Positions 8,771 through 17,770 of a stretch of 64,000 nt of DNA are shown here, piece after piece. The stretch spans positions 62,001-126,000 of the forward strand of contig NZ_JAFREM010000029.1 in the NCBI RefSeq assembly GCF_017377575.1, in the 5' to 3' direction. The translations under genes were made by a program, and so were the position numbers. Every line of letters starts with the position of its first letter. Positions within the stretch are counted from its first letter, which is position 1. Below the pieces are notes generated by a model that was not told the origin of the DNA, searched no databases, and worked only from the letters and a program-made list of their open reading frames with translations. Source of the stretch: Candidatus Enterococcus moelleringii (GTDB lineage: Bacteria > Bacillota > Bacilli > Lactobacillales > Enterococcaceae).

Positions 8771-8910
8771 TGCATTCAACTAAGGTATCCTGACTTCGCT
8801 TCGTCCTACTCTCATGCCTTCCCGTAAAGTGGCAATGATTGATTTCGTCCGCGTACACAGTAGAAAGGGGCTGCTGAGGATTCTCACCTCATTCCCTTTA
8901 TTGAATGCGT
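8771..8910 (-). promoter_or_regulatory. Cobalamin riboswitch 2
   Basis: Same minus-strand landmarks as riboswitch 1: GGGAATGAGGTGAGAATCC, CCACT, GGGAAGGC and the B12 box AGTCAGGATACC at about 8783-8795. The closing P1 helix is clear (GCATTCAA pairing with TTGAATGC). It precedes the Opp/Nik-type operon, making that transporter part of the B12 regulon. Confidence 0.95.
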
Positions 8911-9170
8911 TTTATTAATTAAATTGTAATGGAAGAATCGGGCAAAACCTATTGCTATCAGGCAGTTCAGCCAAATTTTCATAAAACCTGCAAAAATTCG
9001 GCAAAATATTGCTATTTATGCCCCCCACCCCCAATGATCATTGATATAGCAAGGTTTTCGTTTTTCATTTTTCGATATTTATCATTTTGCAAAATAACTA
9101 TTTTTACGAAGTGCCTTGTATTTAGTGAAAAAAGTCAATAATATGGTAAGAAAAGAGCAGGAGGCTGAAG

Positions 9171-10673
9171 ATGTTGGGAAACAAAGATACGTCAGTACCA
9201 AATTTAATTTTAATCATTACAACCACAGTGTTTTCCTTCTCCAGCATGGTTACCGCCTTTTTTATGCTGGGCAGTCAGTCACTGATCTGGTTTTTAATTA
9301 GCGCGGCTTGTTATTTTGTACCTTACGCGCTGATCGTCGCTCAATACACGAAGAAGTATGCTCATCGGCCGGGATCCATTTACGATTGGTTAAAGGACTC
9401 TTTGTCTCCCAAAGCCGCCTTCATCACGGTATTTTTGTGGTATTGCAGTTATTTTATTTGGATGATTAGTTTATTTATGAAGGTGATGATTCCTTTGTCG
9501 ATTTTCTTTTTCGGCAAAGATTTGACAGGAACGATTGCTTGGCTGAACTTGCCGCCCCAGGTGTGGCTGGCAGTCTTTTCGATTATGGCAGTGTTTGGAA
9601 TTACTTGGATTAATAATCGCGGGTTCCAGGCAATTTTTTACTGTCTGAAAATTAGCGGGTATACGATGATGGGATTGTTGGTATTATCGATTTCGGGGAA
9701 TGTATTGCTGATTTTAAATAGTCCGGAACAAGTGATGACTAACCTGTCCAACAGCTTGAACGTTACCAGCTTTTTCCATCAATCCAGTACGCGGCTGTTG
9801 TCACAGCTCCCGTTTTTCATCTTTTCGATTACCGCGTTTGGCGGATTAGATACGATTGCCAGTATTGCCGACAAAACAAAAAACAGCCGGAAAAGATTTC
9901 CTAAGGCTGTGATTGTTAGTTCGTTTATTATTTTGTTATTGTATGTGACAGGAATTGTTTTGTGGAGTGCCGCTAACGACATTGAATCGCTGCGGCAAAT
10001 CCAATCGCTGCATTTAGGGAACTTGATGTACGGCCTGATGGAAAATCTGGCTCAGTCCTTGGCTGACAGCTTTGCTTTGAGTGCTGGTCAAAGCGTTCTT
10101 TTAAGACAATTTTTTATTCGCTATACCGCCCTGGCAATGGGGATTGCTTATCTGGGATTGCTATGTTCTATCAGCTATGGTCCTTTGAAAAGTTTGATTC
10201 ACGGCACGCCTAGCGAGCTTTGGCACAAATTCTCGGCGCTAAATAAAAATCAAATGCCGGAAAGAGCGTTGTGGCTGCAGGCAATTGCCTTGTCCGTCGC
10301 GATCCTGCTGCTTTCCATCAGCAACTCTCTTTTAGCGGAGCTGTTCAATCAGCTGACCTTTATGACCAATGTGTCGCGGGCGATTCCTTATTTTATTGTA
10401 GCCGCCAGCTTCCCGTTTTTCATTAAGAAGAAAGTGATTGCTGAAGAATCCTTGATTATTAAGAGCCGCGGCTTGAATTTTCTTTTGTCCTTTAGCGTCT
10501 GTGCCTGTATCTTTATCGCGATTGCCTTTCAAATTTACGAACCGTTGAAATTAGGCAATTATCTGAACTTTTCGACTCTGCTGCTGGGACCGCTGGCCTT
10601 CGGGTTGTTTGCCCATCATGTATATTTGAGCTTGGAGCACAAGGCGGCTCAGCATTCGCAGCAGGAAAAGTAA
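9171..10673 (+). CDS. APC-family amino-acid permease, YjeM-like
   Basis: 500 residues with about 12 membrane segments. The N-terminus (TTTVFSFSSMVTAFFMLG, GSIYDWLKDSLSPKAAF, WYCSYFIWM) follows the YjeM branch of the glutamate/GABA antiporter group, and FGGLDTIASIADKTKNSRKRFPKA matches the conserved APC loop. It probably exchanges an amino acid; the substrate is unknown. GGAGG six bases before the ATG fixes the start. It is divergent from the B12-regulated operon and converges on the next small gene with a 2-bp gap. Confidence 0.82.
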   Translation: MLGNKDTSVPNLILIITTTVFSFSSMVTAFFMLGSQSLIWFLISAACYFVPYALIVAQYTKKYAHRPGSIYDWLKDSLSPKAAFITVFLWYCSYFIWMISLFMKVMIPLSIFFFGKDLTGTIAWLNLPPQVWLAVFSIMAVFGITWINNRGFQAIFYCLKISGYTMMGLLVLSISGNVLLILNSPEQVMTNLSNSLNVTSFFHQSSTRLLSQLPFFIFSITAFGGLDTIASIADKTKNSRKRFPKAVIVSSFIILLLYVTGIVLWSAANDIESLRQIQSLHLGNLMYGLMENLAQSLADSFALSAGQSVLLRQFFIRYTALAMGIAYLGLLCSISYGPLKSLIHGTPSELWHKFSALNKNQMPERALWLQAIALSVAILLLSISNSLLAELFNQLTFMTNVSRAIPYFIVAASFPFFIKKKVIAEESLIIKSRGLNFLLSFSVCACIFIAIAFQIYEPLKLGNYLNFSTLLLGPLAFGLFAHHVYLSLEHKAAQHSQQEK

Positions 10674-10675
10674 AT

Positions 10676-10843
10676 TTACTCGTCGTCTTCTTGCGTTTCC
10701 GTCATGCGGTGGTATTTCTGCATGCCTTTTACAACAGCACGTTTGACTACGAAATAGTTTAACAGTATTAGAAAAATCGGGAATAGTAAAAATAACAAAC
10801 TCCCGATGACAATAATCAGATTGCCAAAATCAGGATTGGGCAT
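10676..10843 (-). CDS. Small single-pass membrane protein, unknown function
   Basis: 55 residues from ATG 10843, chosen because AAGGAGG lies upstream at a normal distance. A single long hydrophobic segment (LIIVIGSLLFLLFPIFLILL) is followed by a basic stretch and an acidic tail ending EDDE. No recognised family. It lies downstream of nothing on its own strand and ends 2 bp from the convergent permease gene. Confidence 0.6.
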   Translation of the reverse strand: MPNPDFGNLIIVIGSLLFLLFPIFLILLNYFVVKRAVVKGMQKYHRMTETQEDDE

Positions 10844-10904
10844 AAATGTTCCTCCTTGCAAAGTTTCTTCTATTATATACTAAAGAGTTGCGACTAAATA
10901 GCCT

Positions 10905-10950
10905 AAAAATATCCCGATGACAACAGAATTCAGTGTCGTCGGGATATTTT
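10905..10950. terminator. Intrinsic terminator after the LiaX-like gene
   Basis: Strong inverted repeat (AAAATATCCCGA arm, TCGGGATATTTT arm) with A/T runs on both sides, immediately downstream of the minus-strand LiaX-like gene. Confidence 0.8.
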
Positions 10951-10966
10951 CTTGTAATAATTTAAA

Positions 10967-12751
10967 CTAGCGGGCAAAGTCTTTCAAGAAAATGCTGCCG
11001 GTTTTGGAAGAAACCTCGATTTGCGCGGTTGGTTCCATTGGGCGGCGGAAATGAAACAGCCGTTCTTTGGCGTCTCTTCGTTCTCTGACTGTTTGAAAAT
11101 CGGATAAGCGATAATTGATTTCTCCCAAGCTGGTTTTGGCGATTCCTTCTAAACCAATCGTAGTTGGCAGTGAAATTTTGATTGTTCCATTGACTGAATT
11201 GGCTTTAATTTTTCTCAAATCATTGTTGCCGACACTCAGTTTGATTTGACCATTGACCAAAGATGCATCGAAATTGGCGACATCCGCCTTGGAGACAATT
11301 GAGCCGTTGGCAGTTTCGATGATGGAATCAAGGATCGTCCCTTCGTAAATTTCGATTTCATTTTTAGTACCTTGAATTTCCAGCACCGCTGCGTTAATGT
11401 TTTTGAAGATCAAATCCCCGTTGGTCGCTTTAATGAAAATATCTTTAGCATTGATTTCCTGGACAATCAAATCCCCATTCAGCAGCCGAATCATTACATG
11501 ATCGTACATTTTTTCCGGCAAATAGAAGGTTAACTCGGCAGTCACCCGTTTATTATGAACATGGAAAAGCAGCTTGTCCTCGTCCACCTGAATTTGGCTA
11601 CGTTCCATGAAGGCGTCCATGGGATCTTGGCCGTACATTTTTCCCTGCAGCTTGATCTCTGCTTCCACGTAAATATCCGATCTCGACCACGTTTCAAAAA
11701 TCACCGTTCCGTTGGCCAATTTGATATCCAAGTCGGTGATTCCACGATCTCTAAAGGTAAAATCATGCTCAAACTTGGTATTCCCTACCGAACCTGCGCC
11801 TGGAAGTTTGACCTCGTTCCATTTGCCGTCGACTGTGTCGGCAACGGTTTTTAAGGTGCGGTTGACCAAGTCGTTGACCCGACTGTTGAAGCTGGTGCTT
11901 TCGTAAGCTGGTGCTTCCTCTTCATCATCCTCAAAGCCCCAAGGATTTTCGGTTTCTTCATTAAATTTAGGTATTTCGTTTTTCCAAACAGGAATCGAAT
12001 AAAAATCTTTTTCTGCCGCTTCTTTCTTGCGGTTTAACAGTTTGATTTGCGCTTCGATATCAGCCATTTCCTTTTTGGTCTGTTGATACAAAACCATGTT
12101 ATCATCCGAAATGATTTCTAGTTCAACTTCTAAATTCAGATTTCGGAAGAGTTCCTGCCTTTCTTTTAATTGGTCTCGCAAAGGATCGATCTGTTGATCC
12201 AGCGCATGAATCTTGACTAGGGAATCATTTTCTTTGGCTTTTTGCTTTTCTGAACGAGTGTCTGCTGATTTCGGCTGTTGGACAGGTTCAGATACCGGCG
12301 GCTTGTGATCGTTCATTTCCCATTCGTCGATTAAGCTGGCGATGGGGTCATGAGGTTTTTCTGGTTCTGGTTCAATTTTAGGCTCTGGCACTTTCGCTGG
12401 TTCGTCTTCGGGTGCCGTTTTTGGTGCTGCTTCTGGTGTTGCTTCTGATTTTCCCAGTGGTTCAGTTTCCGGTTCTGGCTCAGCTTTGTTTTCTAATTCC
12501 TCCACCAGTTCGTCTTCCAGTATTGTTTCTGATTCCGGTTGAGCTTTCTGCTCTAATTCATCCGCGGATTCTAGCTCTGGCGCTGGTGTTGCCTCTTTAG
12601 CTGATTCCTCCACGGCAGTTTTCGCTGGTTTTGGTTTATCTTCACTGCTTAGTGCTTCAGCTTCTTCGATTTCTTCTAGTAATTGCAAGCCTTCTTCCGG
12701 CGTGATGGTGCCGTCCTTGATTGCTTCTAAAATTTCTTTGCGTAGGGCCAT
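10967..12751 (-). CDS. LiaX-like protein: SHOCT-like N-terminus plus DUF4097 domain
   Basis: 594 residues. Residues 1-35 form a SHOCT-like helical pair (EILEAIKDGTITPEEGLQLL). Residues 35-165 are a low-complexity Glu/Pro/Lys/Ala linker. Residues about 165-235 look coiled-coil, with a QIDPLRDQLKERQELF helix. Residues about 320-590 are a DUF4097 beta-rich repeat domain (NGDLIVQEINAKDIFIKATNGD). Enterococcal LiaX has this plan and acts in antimicrobial-peptide sensing at the surface. This copy is longer, has an unusually long acidic linker, and lacks adjacent liaY/liaZ, so it may be a paralogue. No signal peptide. Confidence 0.72.
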   Translation of the reverse strand: MALRKEILEAIKDGTITPEEGLQLLEEIEEAEALSSEDKPKPAKTAVEESAKEATPAPELESADELEQKAQPESETILEDELVEELENKAEPEPETEPLGKSEATPEAAPKTAPEDEPAKVPEPKIEPEPEKPHDPIASLIDEWEMNDHKPPVSEPVQQPKSADTRSEKQKAKENDSLVKIHALDQQIDPLRDQLKERQELFRNLNLEVELEIISDDNMVLYQQTKKEMADIEAQIKLLNRKKEAAEKDFYSIPVWKNEIPKFNEETENPWGFEDDEEEAPAYESTSFNSRVNDLVNRTLKTVADTVDGKWNEVKLPGAGSVGNTKFEHDFTFRDRGITDLDIKLANGTVIFETWSRSDIYVEAEIKLQGKMYGQDPMDAFMERSQIQVDEDKLLFHVHNKRVTAELTFYLPEKMYDHVMIRLLNGDLIVQEINAKDIFIKATNGDLIFKNINAAVLEIQGTKNEIEIYEGTILDSIIETANGSIVSKADVANFDASLVNGQIKLSVGNNDLRKIKANSVNGTIKISLPTTIGLEGIAKTSLGEINYRLSDFQTVRERRDAKERLFHFRRPMEPTAQIEVSSKTGSIFLKDFAR

Positions 12752-12920
12752 GATAAAGCCTCCTTATTAGACTATATTTCTCCATGCTTCTATTATGCCG
12801 GATATTTTTGAATTTTACATAGGTCAAAAGGAGGATTTTTTCTAAGTATTCTGGCTGGGTTGGTTGTGGAAAAGAGAAAATGAACCATTTTCTTCTATTA
12901 TATAGAGTTTATTTAGTCAC

Positions 12921-12956
12921 AAAAAAATTCCCGTTGCCGAAATTTCAGCAACGGGG
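12921..12956 (-). terminator. Intrinsic terminator after the PTS gene
   Basis: CCCGTTGC / GCAACGGG hairpin (12930-12955) followed on the minus strand by AATTTTTTT, about 10 bp past the PTS stop codon. Confidence 0.85.
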
Positions 12957-12965
12957 GATCGTTTT

Positions 12966-14840
12966 TTAACTTTCTAAAATAGGCAGAACGGAATCTTCAT
13001 CAAACTGTAAACTGGCGATAGTTGCGCGGGAATCGGTAATAATCACCATCACGGAAGCATCTTTGCCTTTTTCGGCTAACATTGCTAAATCCATAGTGCC
13101 GATTGGTTGTCCTTGTTGGACATTTTCGCCTTCTTTGACCGACCAGCTGAAGGGTTCGCCGTGAAGCTCCACGGTATCAATGCCTAAGTGAAGCAGCAGT
13201 TCCAAACCGTCTTCACTGACAATGCCGATGGCGTGTTTAGTTGGTGCGATCATTTTTACGACGCCGGAAACCGGTGCGGTAATTTCTCCGTTGGTTGGCA
13301 GAACCGCAAAGCCTTCCCCCATCATTTTGCTGGCGAATACTTGGTCGTTGACCTCGGTAATCGGGATGATCTCCCCTTCAATCGGCGCATAGACTTTGCC
13401 GACACTGGTTACTTGGCCAACTTGCTTAACTTCTGGAACAACTTCGTCTTTGGTCTTTTTGATGACGAATAAATTGGTCAAAACGAAGGCCAATACGAAG
13501 GTGGCAGCTCCGACAGTGACGTAAGTAATCACTTGATAAGGACTGTAAATGTACATCAACGGTGACAAAAGAACTGCCAAGCCGTAGCTGTTGGCTTGAA
13601 TGCCTAACAACGAAAGCACCATGCCGCCGATGGCTGAGCTGGCCAGCATAACACCGATGGCCTTCATCCCGGTGCGCATCACGACCCCGAACAGCGCCGG
13701 TTCACTGACACCCAGCATTTGGGTAACCGTTGCAGAAATACCCGCCGTCTTAATCGATGAGCTTTTTGTCCGCAAAGCAATGGCCAAGCAGACTGCCGCA
13801 TTGGCGAAGCCGTACATCGCACAAACGGTAATCAACGGGTTGAAGCCGGTGGTGGCGATCAAGGAAGTTTCGATCATAATAAACATGTGGTGCATCCCGG
13901 TCATCACGGCAATCGGATACAAGAAGCCGATGATCAAGCCGCCGATTCCCAATGGCAAGTGCAGGAACATCTCGATCACTTTAACGGCTTGAGCTTCAAA
14001 GCCGTGGACAATCGGGCCTAAAACGAACAACGCGATAAAAACTGAAACTAAAATTACGATAAAGGGGGTAAAAATCAAATCCATCGAGTTAGGCATGACT
14101 TTCCGCAATTTTTTCTCTAGCGCGGCCCCAATCATTCCGGTAATTAAAGCTGTCAAAATCGAGCCTTGGTACCCGACTAATGGAATTACGCCAAAGGCCA
14201 TAATCGGTTCCGCCGTTCCGCCGGCCACCGCATAAGCATTGGGTAAGGCTGGCGACACCAGCATCAATCCAATCAGAAAACCGATAATGGGCAGGCCGCC
14301 GATTTTTTTGAAGGCAGACCAGCAAATAAAAGCAGTCAGAAATCCGAAGGCCGTATCGGTTAGAACCGTGATACAAGCATTCAACCATTCCGGCACTGAT
14401 TCAAGAGATAAACCCATCACACCTAAAACCGATTCGTTCAACAGCACACCCTTTAATCCCAAGAAAAGACCGGTAGCACCTAAAATTGGAATAATCGGCA
14501 CAAATACATCAGCAATGTTGCGGACGGCCCGCTGCAAGGGTGAAGAATCAGCCTTGGCCATTTCGGACTTCGAAACGTTTTCAAAAGAGTAGCTATCCTG
14601 CAAAGCAGCATAGACTTTATTCACGACACCAGTTCCCAGAATAATCTGGTACTGTCCGGCGTTATAAAAGACGCCTTTGACCTGATCGATCAGCTCCACT
14701 TGGCTGTCATCGATGGCTTTGCGGTCGTTAACCTGCAGCCGCAGCCGAGTGGCGCAGTGGGTAGCCGAAACAATATTGTCTTCCCCTACCACCGCCACGA
14801 TTTTTTGCGCGATTTCCTGATAATTGGGTTGTTTACTCAT
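12966..14840 (-). CDS. PTS EIIBCA of the sucrose/trehalose (glucose superfamily) type
   Basis: 624 residues with fused domains in order EIIB, EIIC, EIIA. The EIIB phosphocysteine lies in ATHCATRLR near residue 28. EIIC spans about 100-450 with roughly ten membrane segments and the GMHH motif. EIIA (about 480-620) has the phosphohistidine in LLLHLGIDTVEL. It imports and phosphorylates a disaccharide. The gene overlaps the GH13 glucosidase by 8 bp, so substrate and hydrolase should match; trehalose, sucrose or another alpha-linked disaccharide are possible. Regulated by the LacI repressor two genes upstream. Confidence 0.85.
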   Translation of the reverse strand: MSKQPNYQEIAQKIVAVVGEDNIVSATHCATRLRLQVNDRKAIDDSQVELIDQVKGVFYNAGQYQIILGTGVVNKVYAALQDSYSFENVSKSEMAKADSSPLQRAVRNIADVFVPIIPILGATGLFLGLKGVLLNESVLGVMGLSLESVPEWLNACITVLTDTAFGFLTAFICWSAFKKIGGLPIIGFLIGLMLVSPALPNAYAVAGGTAEPIMAFGVIPLVGYQGSILTALITGMIGAALEKKLRKVMPNSMDLIFTPFIVILVSVFIALFVLGPIVHGFEAQAVKVIEMFLHLPLGIGGLIIGFLYPIAVMTGMHHMFIMIETSLIATTGFNPLITVCAMYGFANAAVCLAIALRTKSSSIKTAGISATVTQMLGVSEPALFGVVMRTGMKAIGVMLASSAIGGMVLSLLGIQANSYGLAVLLSPLMYIYSPYQVITYVTVGAATFVLAFVLTNLFVIKKTKDEVVPEVKQVGQVTSVGKVYAPIEGEIIPITEVNDQVFASKMMGEGFAVLPTNGEITAPVSGVVKMIAPTKHAIGIVSEDGLELLLHLGIDTVELHGEPFSWSVKEGENVQQGQPIGTMDLAMLAEKGKDASVMVIITDSRATIASLQFDEDSVLPILES

Positions 14841-16548
14841 GATGATCTTCCTTTCTTAGAACCAAAGCTTGGTAAGGTTGCAGCTGCCATTGCTCGCTGG
14901 ATGCCGGAGTGTCGGGATAATTGCTTAACAATAACTCACCAGCGCCATCAAAATGCTGCGGCTGATTGCTTAAATTGACAATGACTTGAATCCGTTCCTG
15001 GCCGATCCGCTCATAAGCGATGATGGCTGGATCAGCCCCTAACGATTGAAATTGACCATAAATCAGCGTGTTGCGGTAATCTGAATGATTACGTAATTGA
15101 ATCATTTGCTGATAGTAGTGGAACACGGATTGTTCGTGGTTCACTTGATCGGCGGCGTTGACTTCCTGCTGATCCCCTACCAGCTTCATCCAAGGTGTTG
15201 CCGTTTGACTAAAACCAGCTGTTGCCGAAGCATCCCACTGGAATGGCGTGCGGGTGTTGTCGCGAGAGCGCTGATTGACAAAGCCCAGTGCCTGTTCTTT
15301 GGTGTAGCCTTCTTGAATCGAGCGATGGTAATTGTCGATGCTGGAAACATCGTTGAAATCTGCTAAGCTGGTTCGTTGGAAATTCTTCATGCCGATTTCC
15401 TGTCCTTGATAAATGAAAGGCGTGCCTCGCAGGAAGAAAAACAAGGTTCCCAGCGCTTTGGCGCCGATCGCATTTTGATAGTTTTTGTCTGTAATATATT
15501 TTGATAGCGAACGGGGCTGATCGTGATTTTCTAAAAAGTTGGCGCCCCAGCCGTTGGCCTGAATGGCTTCCTGACTTTTAACCATTAATTCCTTTAAATC
15601 CTGCGGCTGCCATTTCGTTTGGCGGAACCACTCGCTGCCGTTTTCCACATCGATGTCGGCATAATGAAAATCAAAAATCATGTTGAAGTAGCCATCTGGG
15701 CCGATGTATTGATCAAACTGTTCGTAAGGAACTCCTGGTGCTTCGCCAACGCTGACACAATCGTGCTGGCGGAAGGTTTCTTGATTTAATTCGGCTAAAA
15801 ATTTTTCAATTCCCGGACGATTTCGGGTTTTCACTTTGACGCTGCCTAAGCCGTCTGACCCATCCGGCGGGACATCGCCGTAATCCTGATCTTTTTTAAT
15901 GAAGGTAATCGAGTCGATCCGAAAACCGGCGATCCCTTTGTCCAGCCACCAATTAATCATTTGGTAAATTTCCTGGCGCAGTGCAGGATTTTCCCAATTC
16001 AGATCCGGCTGTTTTTTATCAAAGGTATGGAAGTAATACATATCGGCTTCATTTGCTACCGGCTCCCAGACACTGCCGCCAAAAATCGAGCGCCAGTTGT
16101 TGGGGGGATTGCCTGCTTGGCCTTTTTTGAAAATGTAGTAATCACGATACGGACTTTGCGAGTCAGCTAGAGCTTTTTGGAACCATTCATGCTCATCGGA
16201 AGAATGGTTGACAACTAAGTCTAACATGATTTTCATGCCCTTTTCCTTGGCGGCGGCAATTAATTCCTCTAAATCTGCCATCGTGCCAAACTCAGGTTGA
16301 ATTGCCTGGTAATCTGCGATGTCGTAGCCATTATCTACCATGGGAGAAGTGAAAATCGGGCAAATCCACAGCATGGTTACGCCTAATTCCTTCAAGTAGT
16401 CCAGTTTGGCAGTGATGCCTTTCAGGTCGCCGATGCCGTCGTTGTTGCTGTCGGAAAAGCTTTTCGGGTAAATCTGGTAGACAACCTCTTCTTTCCAGTC
16501 GGCAGTTGGCTGGCCGAGAATTGTTTTTTCTTTTGTCATTGTTTTCAT
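14833..16548 (-). CDS. GH13 alpha-glucosidase (oligo-1,6-glucosidase / phospho-alpha-glucosidase type)
   Basis: 571 residues, normal for the GH13 TreC/MalL group. The nucleophile Asp lies in GFRIDSIT, the acid/base Glu in VGEAPGV and the third Asp in ENHDQPR; NGYDIADY and VVNHSSDEHEW are the family's other signatures. It should hydrolyse the phosphorylated disaccharide delivered by the overlapping PTS. Motifs do not separate trehalose-6-phosphate hydrolase from oligo-1,6-glucosidase. The ATG at 16548 has AAAGGAG ten bases upstream; a second ATG at 16539 is less well placed. Confidence 0.85.
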   Translation of the reverse strand: MKTMTKEKTILGQPTADWKEEVVYQIYPKSFSDSNNDGIGDLKGITAKLDYLKELGVTMLWICPIFTSPMVDNGYDIADYQAIQPEFGTMADLEELIAAAKEKGMKIMLDLVVNHSSDEHEWFQKALADSQSPYRDYYIFKKGQAGNPPNNWRSIFGGSVWEPVANEADMYYFHTFDKKQPDLNWENPALRQEIYQMINWWLDKGIAGFRIDSITFIKKDQDYGDVPPDGSDGLGSVKVKTRNRPGIEKFLAELNQETFRQHDCVSVGEAPGVPYEQFDQYIGPDGYFNMIFDFHYADIDVENGSEWFRQTKWQPQDLKELMVKSQEAIQANGWGANFLENHDQPRSLSKYITDKNYQNAIGAKALGTLFFFLRGTPFIYQGQEIGMKNFQRTSLADFNDVSSIDNYHRSIQEGYTKEQALGFVNQRSRDNTRTPFQWDASATAGFSQTATPWMKLVGDQQEVNAADQVNHEQSVFHYYQQMIQLRNHSDYRNTLIYGQFQSLGADPAIIAYERIGQERIQVIVNLSNQPQHFDGAGELLLSNYPDTPASSEQWQLQPYQALVLRKEDHHE

Positions 16549-16579
16549 TTTGGATGTGCTCCTTTGTGAGTTTAGTTTG

Positions 16580-16593
16580 TGGTATCGATATCA
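16580..16593. promoter_or_regulatory. LacI-family operator upstream of the glucosidase-PTS operon
   Basis: TGGTATCGATATCA, a near-palindrome around a central CG, the usual LacI-family operator pattern. It overlaps a TATGAT-like -10 on the minus strand (16590-16595). The same 14-mer with one change recurs at 17637-17650 next to the repressor gene. Confidence 0.8.
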
Positions 16594-16620
16594 TATTTGC
16601 TATTTTAGAAGAACCTGCCC

Positions 16621-17619
16621 TTAAGCAGATTCTCGTTTTATTAAGCTTAAATGTAAGTGTGACTGGTCGATGGTGTAGCTGCGTTCTTCTAATTTAGCCA
16701 GTAACAGATTGGTGGATTCTCGTCCTAAAACTTCTACTGGTTGGGCAATCGTCGTTAACGGCACTGCCAGCACATCGGTAAAGGGTTGATTGTCAAAGCC
16801 CAAAATCGCTAAGTCCTCGGGCACCCGTTTGCCGGCTTGGATGTATTCCTTCATAATACCAATCGCCACTTCGTCACTGCTGGTAAACACTGCATCGGGG
16901 CGAATGTTCTCCGGTAAAGCCAGCATCTTGCGGGCCACCATCTGCCCGTCTTGGATCGTGTGAACCTGTTTAAAAATCCAGTCAATTTTCATCGGCAGAC
17001 CGTGCTTGTTGATGGCCTGTTCAAATCCTTCGGTCCGGGAATTTCCGTGTCCACCGGTGGTTAGCGTTCCGCCTGTACAATAAGCGATTTTCTTGTGACC
17101 TTTATTGATCAAATATTCCACCGCTTCAAAGCTGGCCGCCTGCTGATCGGTGTACACCTGCGGCAAGCTGGAACCGGGAATTTCTTCGTTGCACAAAATA
17201 ATTGGGCCAAATTCCTGGTAGGCTTCGATTTCGTGAGGCTCACCTTCGATAGAACACATGATTAAGCCAGCAATAACATGCTGCTTCAGCATCTCCAGCA
17301 TATTAATCTCGGCATTGCGATCGTCGTAGGTCTGCATGATCAACACGTTGTAGCCTTTGTCCTTGGCGCACTGTTCAATCGAGTCCACCAGCTGAGAGAA
17401 AAAGGGATTCACAATCCGGGAAACTAAAATGCCGATGGTTTTGCCTTTTTTCGAGCGCAGCTGGGTGGCCACTGTGCTGGGACGATAATGAAGCTCATCC
17501 ATCGCCGCTTGAATCCGTCGCCGTTTATCTTCAGAAATATATGGGTGTTTATTTAAGTAACGAGAAACCGTGGAGACTGATAGTCCCGCCTTCTTCGCTA
17601 CCTCTTTGATTGTTGCCAT
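16621..17619 (-). CDS. LacI-family transcriptional repressor
   Basis: 332 residues. The N-terminal helix-turn-helix reads ATIKEVAKKAGLSVSTVSRYLN, followed by the hinge YRPSTVATQLRSKKGKTIG and a periplasmic-binding-protein-like sugar-sensing domain (residues about 60-330). It is upstream of and co-oriented with the glucosidase and PTS genes. Matching operators in front of itself and in front of the glucosidase indicate autoregulation and control of the operon, with induction by the phosphosugar or sugar. Confidence 0.92.
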   Translation of the reverse strand: MATIKEVAKKAGLSVSTVSRYLNKHPYISEDKRRRIQAAMDELHYRPSTVATQLRSKKGKTIGILVSRIVNPFFSQLVDSIEQCAKDKGYNVLIMQTYDDRNAEINMLEMLKQHVIAGLIMCSIEGEPHEIEAYQEFGPIILCNEEIPGSSLPQVYTDQQAASFEAVEYLINKGHKKIAYCTGGTLTTGGHGNSRTEGFEQAINKHGLPMKIDWIFKQVHTIQDGQMVARKMLALPENIRPDAVFTSSDEVAIGIMKEYIQAGKRVPEDLAILGFDNQPFTDVLAVPLTTIAQPVEVLGRESTNLLLAKLEERSYTIDQSHLHLSLIKRESA

Positions 17620-17636
17620 GTTTTATTCACCGCCTG

Positions 17637-17684
17637 TGGTATCGATTTCATATTTATCATACGATGTTTAGGAAGGTTTGTCAA
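17637..17684 (-). promoter_or_regulatory. LacI repressor promoter with operator
   Basis: Minus-strand TTGACA (17679-17684), 17-bp spacer, TATGAT (17656-17661). The operator TGGTATCGATTTCA (17637-17650) sits just downstream of the -10, where a bound repressor would block transcription. Confidence 0.88.
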
Positions 17685-17722
17685 ATGGTTTTTTAAGAAA
17701 GAGAATAATTATCGCGAAATCT

Positions 17723-17751
17723 TTGCATAACCATCCTCTTGGGAGTATAAT
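17723..17751 (+). promoter_or_regulatory. Promoter of the DinJ-PemK toxin-antitoxin pair
   Basis: TTGCAT (17723-17728), 17-bp spacer, TATAAT (17746-17751), twenty bases before the antitoxin start with a GAGGTGG ribosome site. Confidence 0.75.
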
Positions 17752-17770
17752 AGGAGTGTGAGGTGGTATC

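Noticed and set aside
8929-9141. A 70-residue plus-strand frame before the YjeM-like permease
   Set aside because: Rich in Cys/Phe with no ribosome site; it overlaps the promoter area of riboswitch 2 on the other strand.
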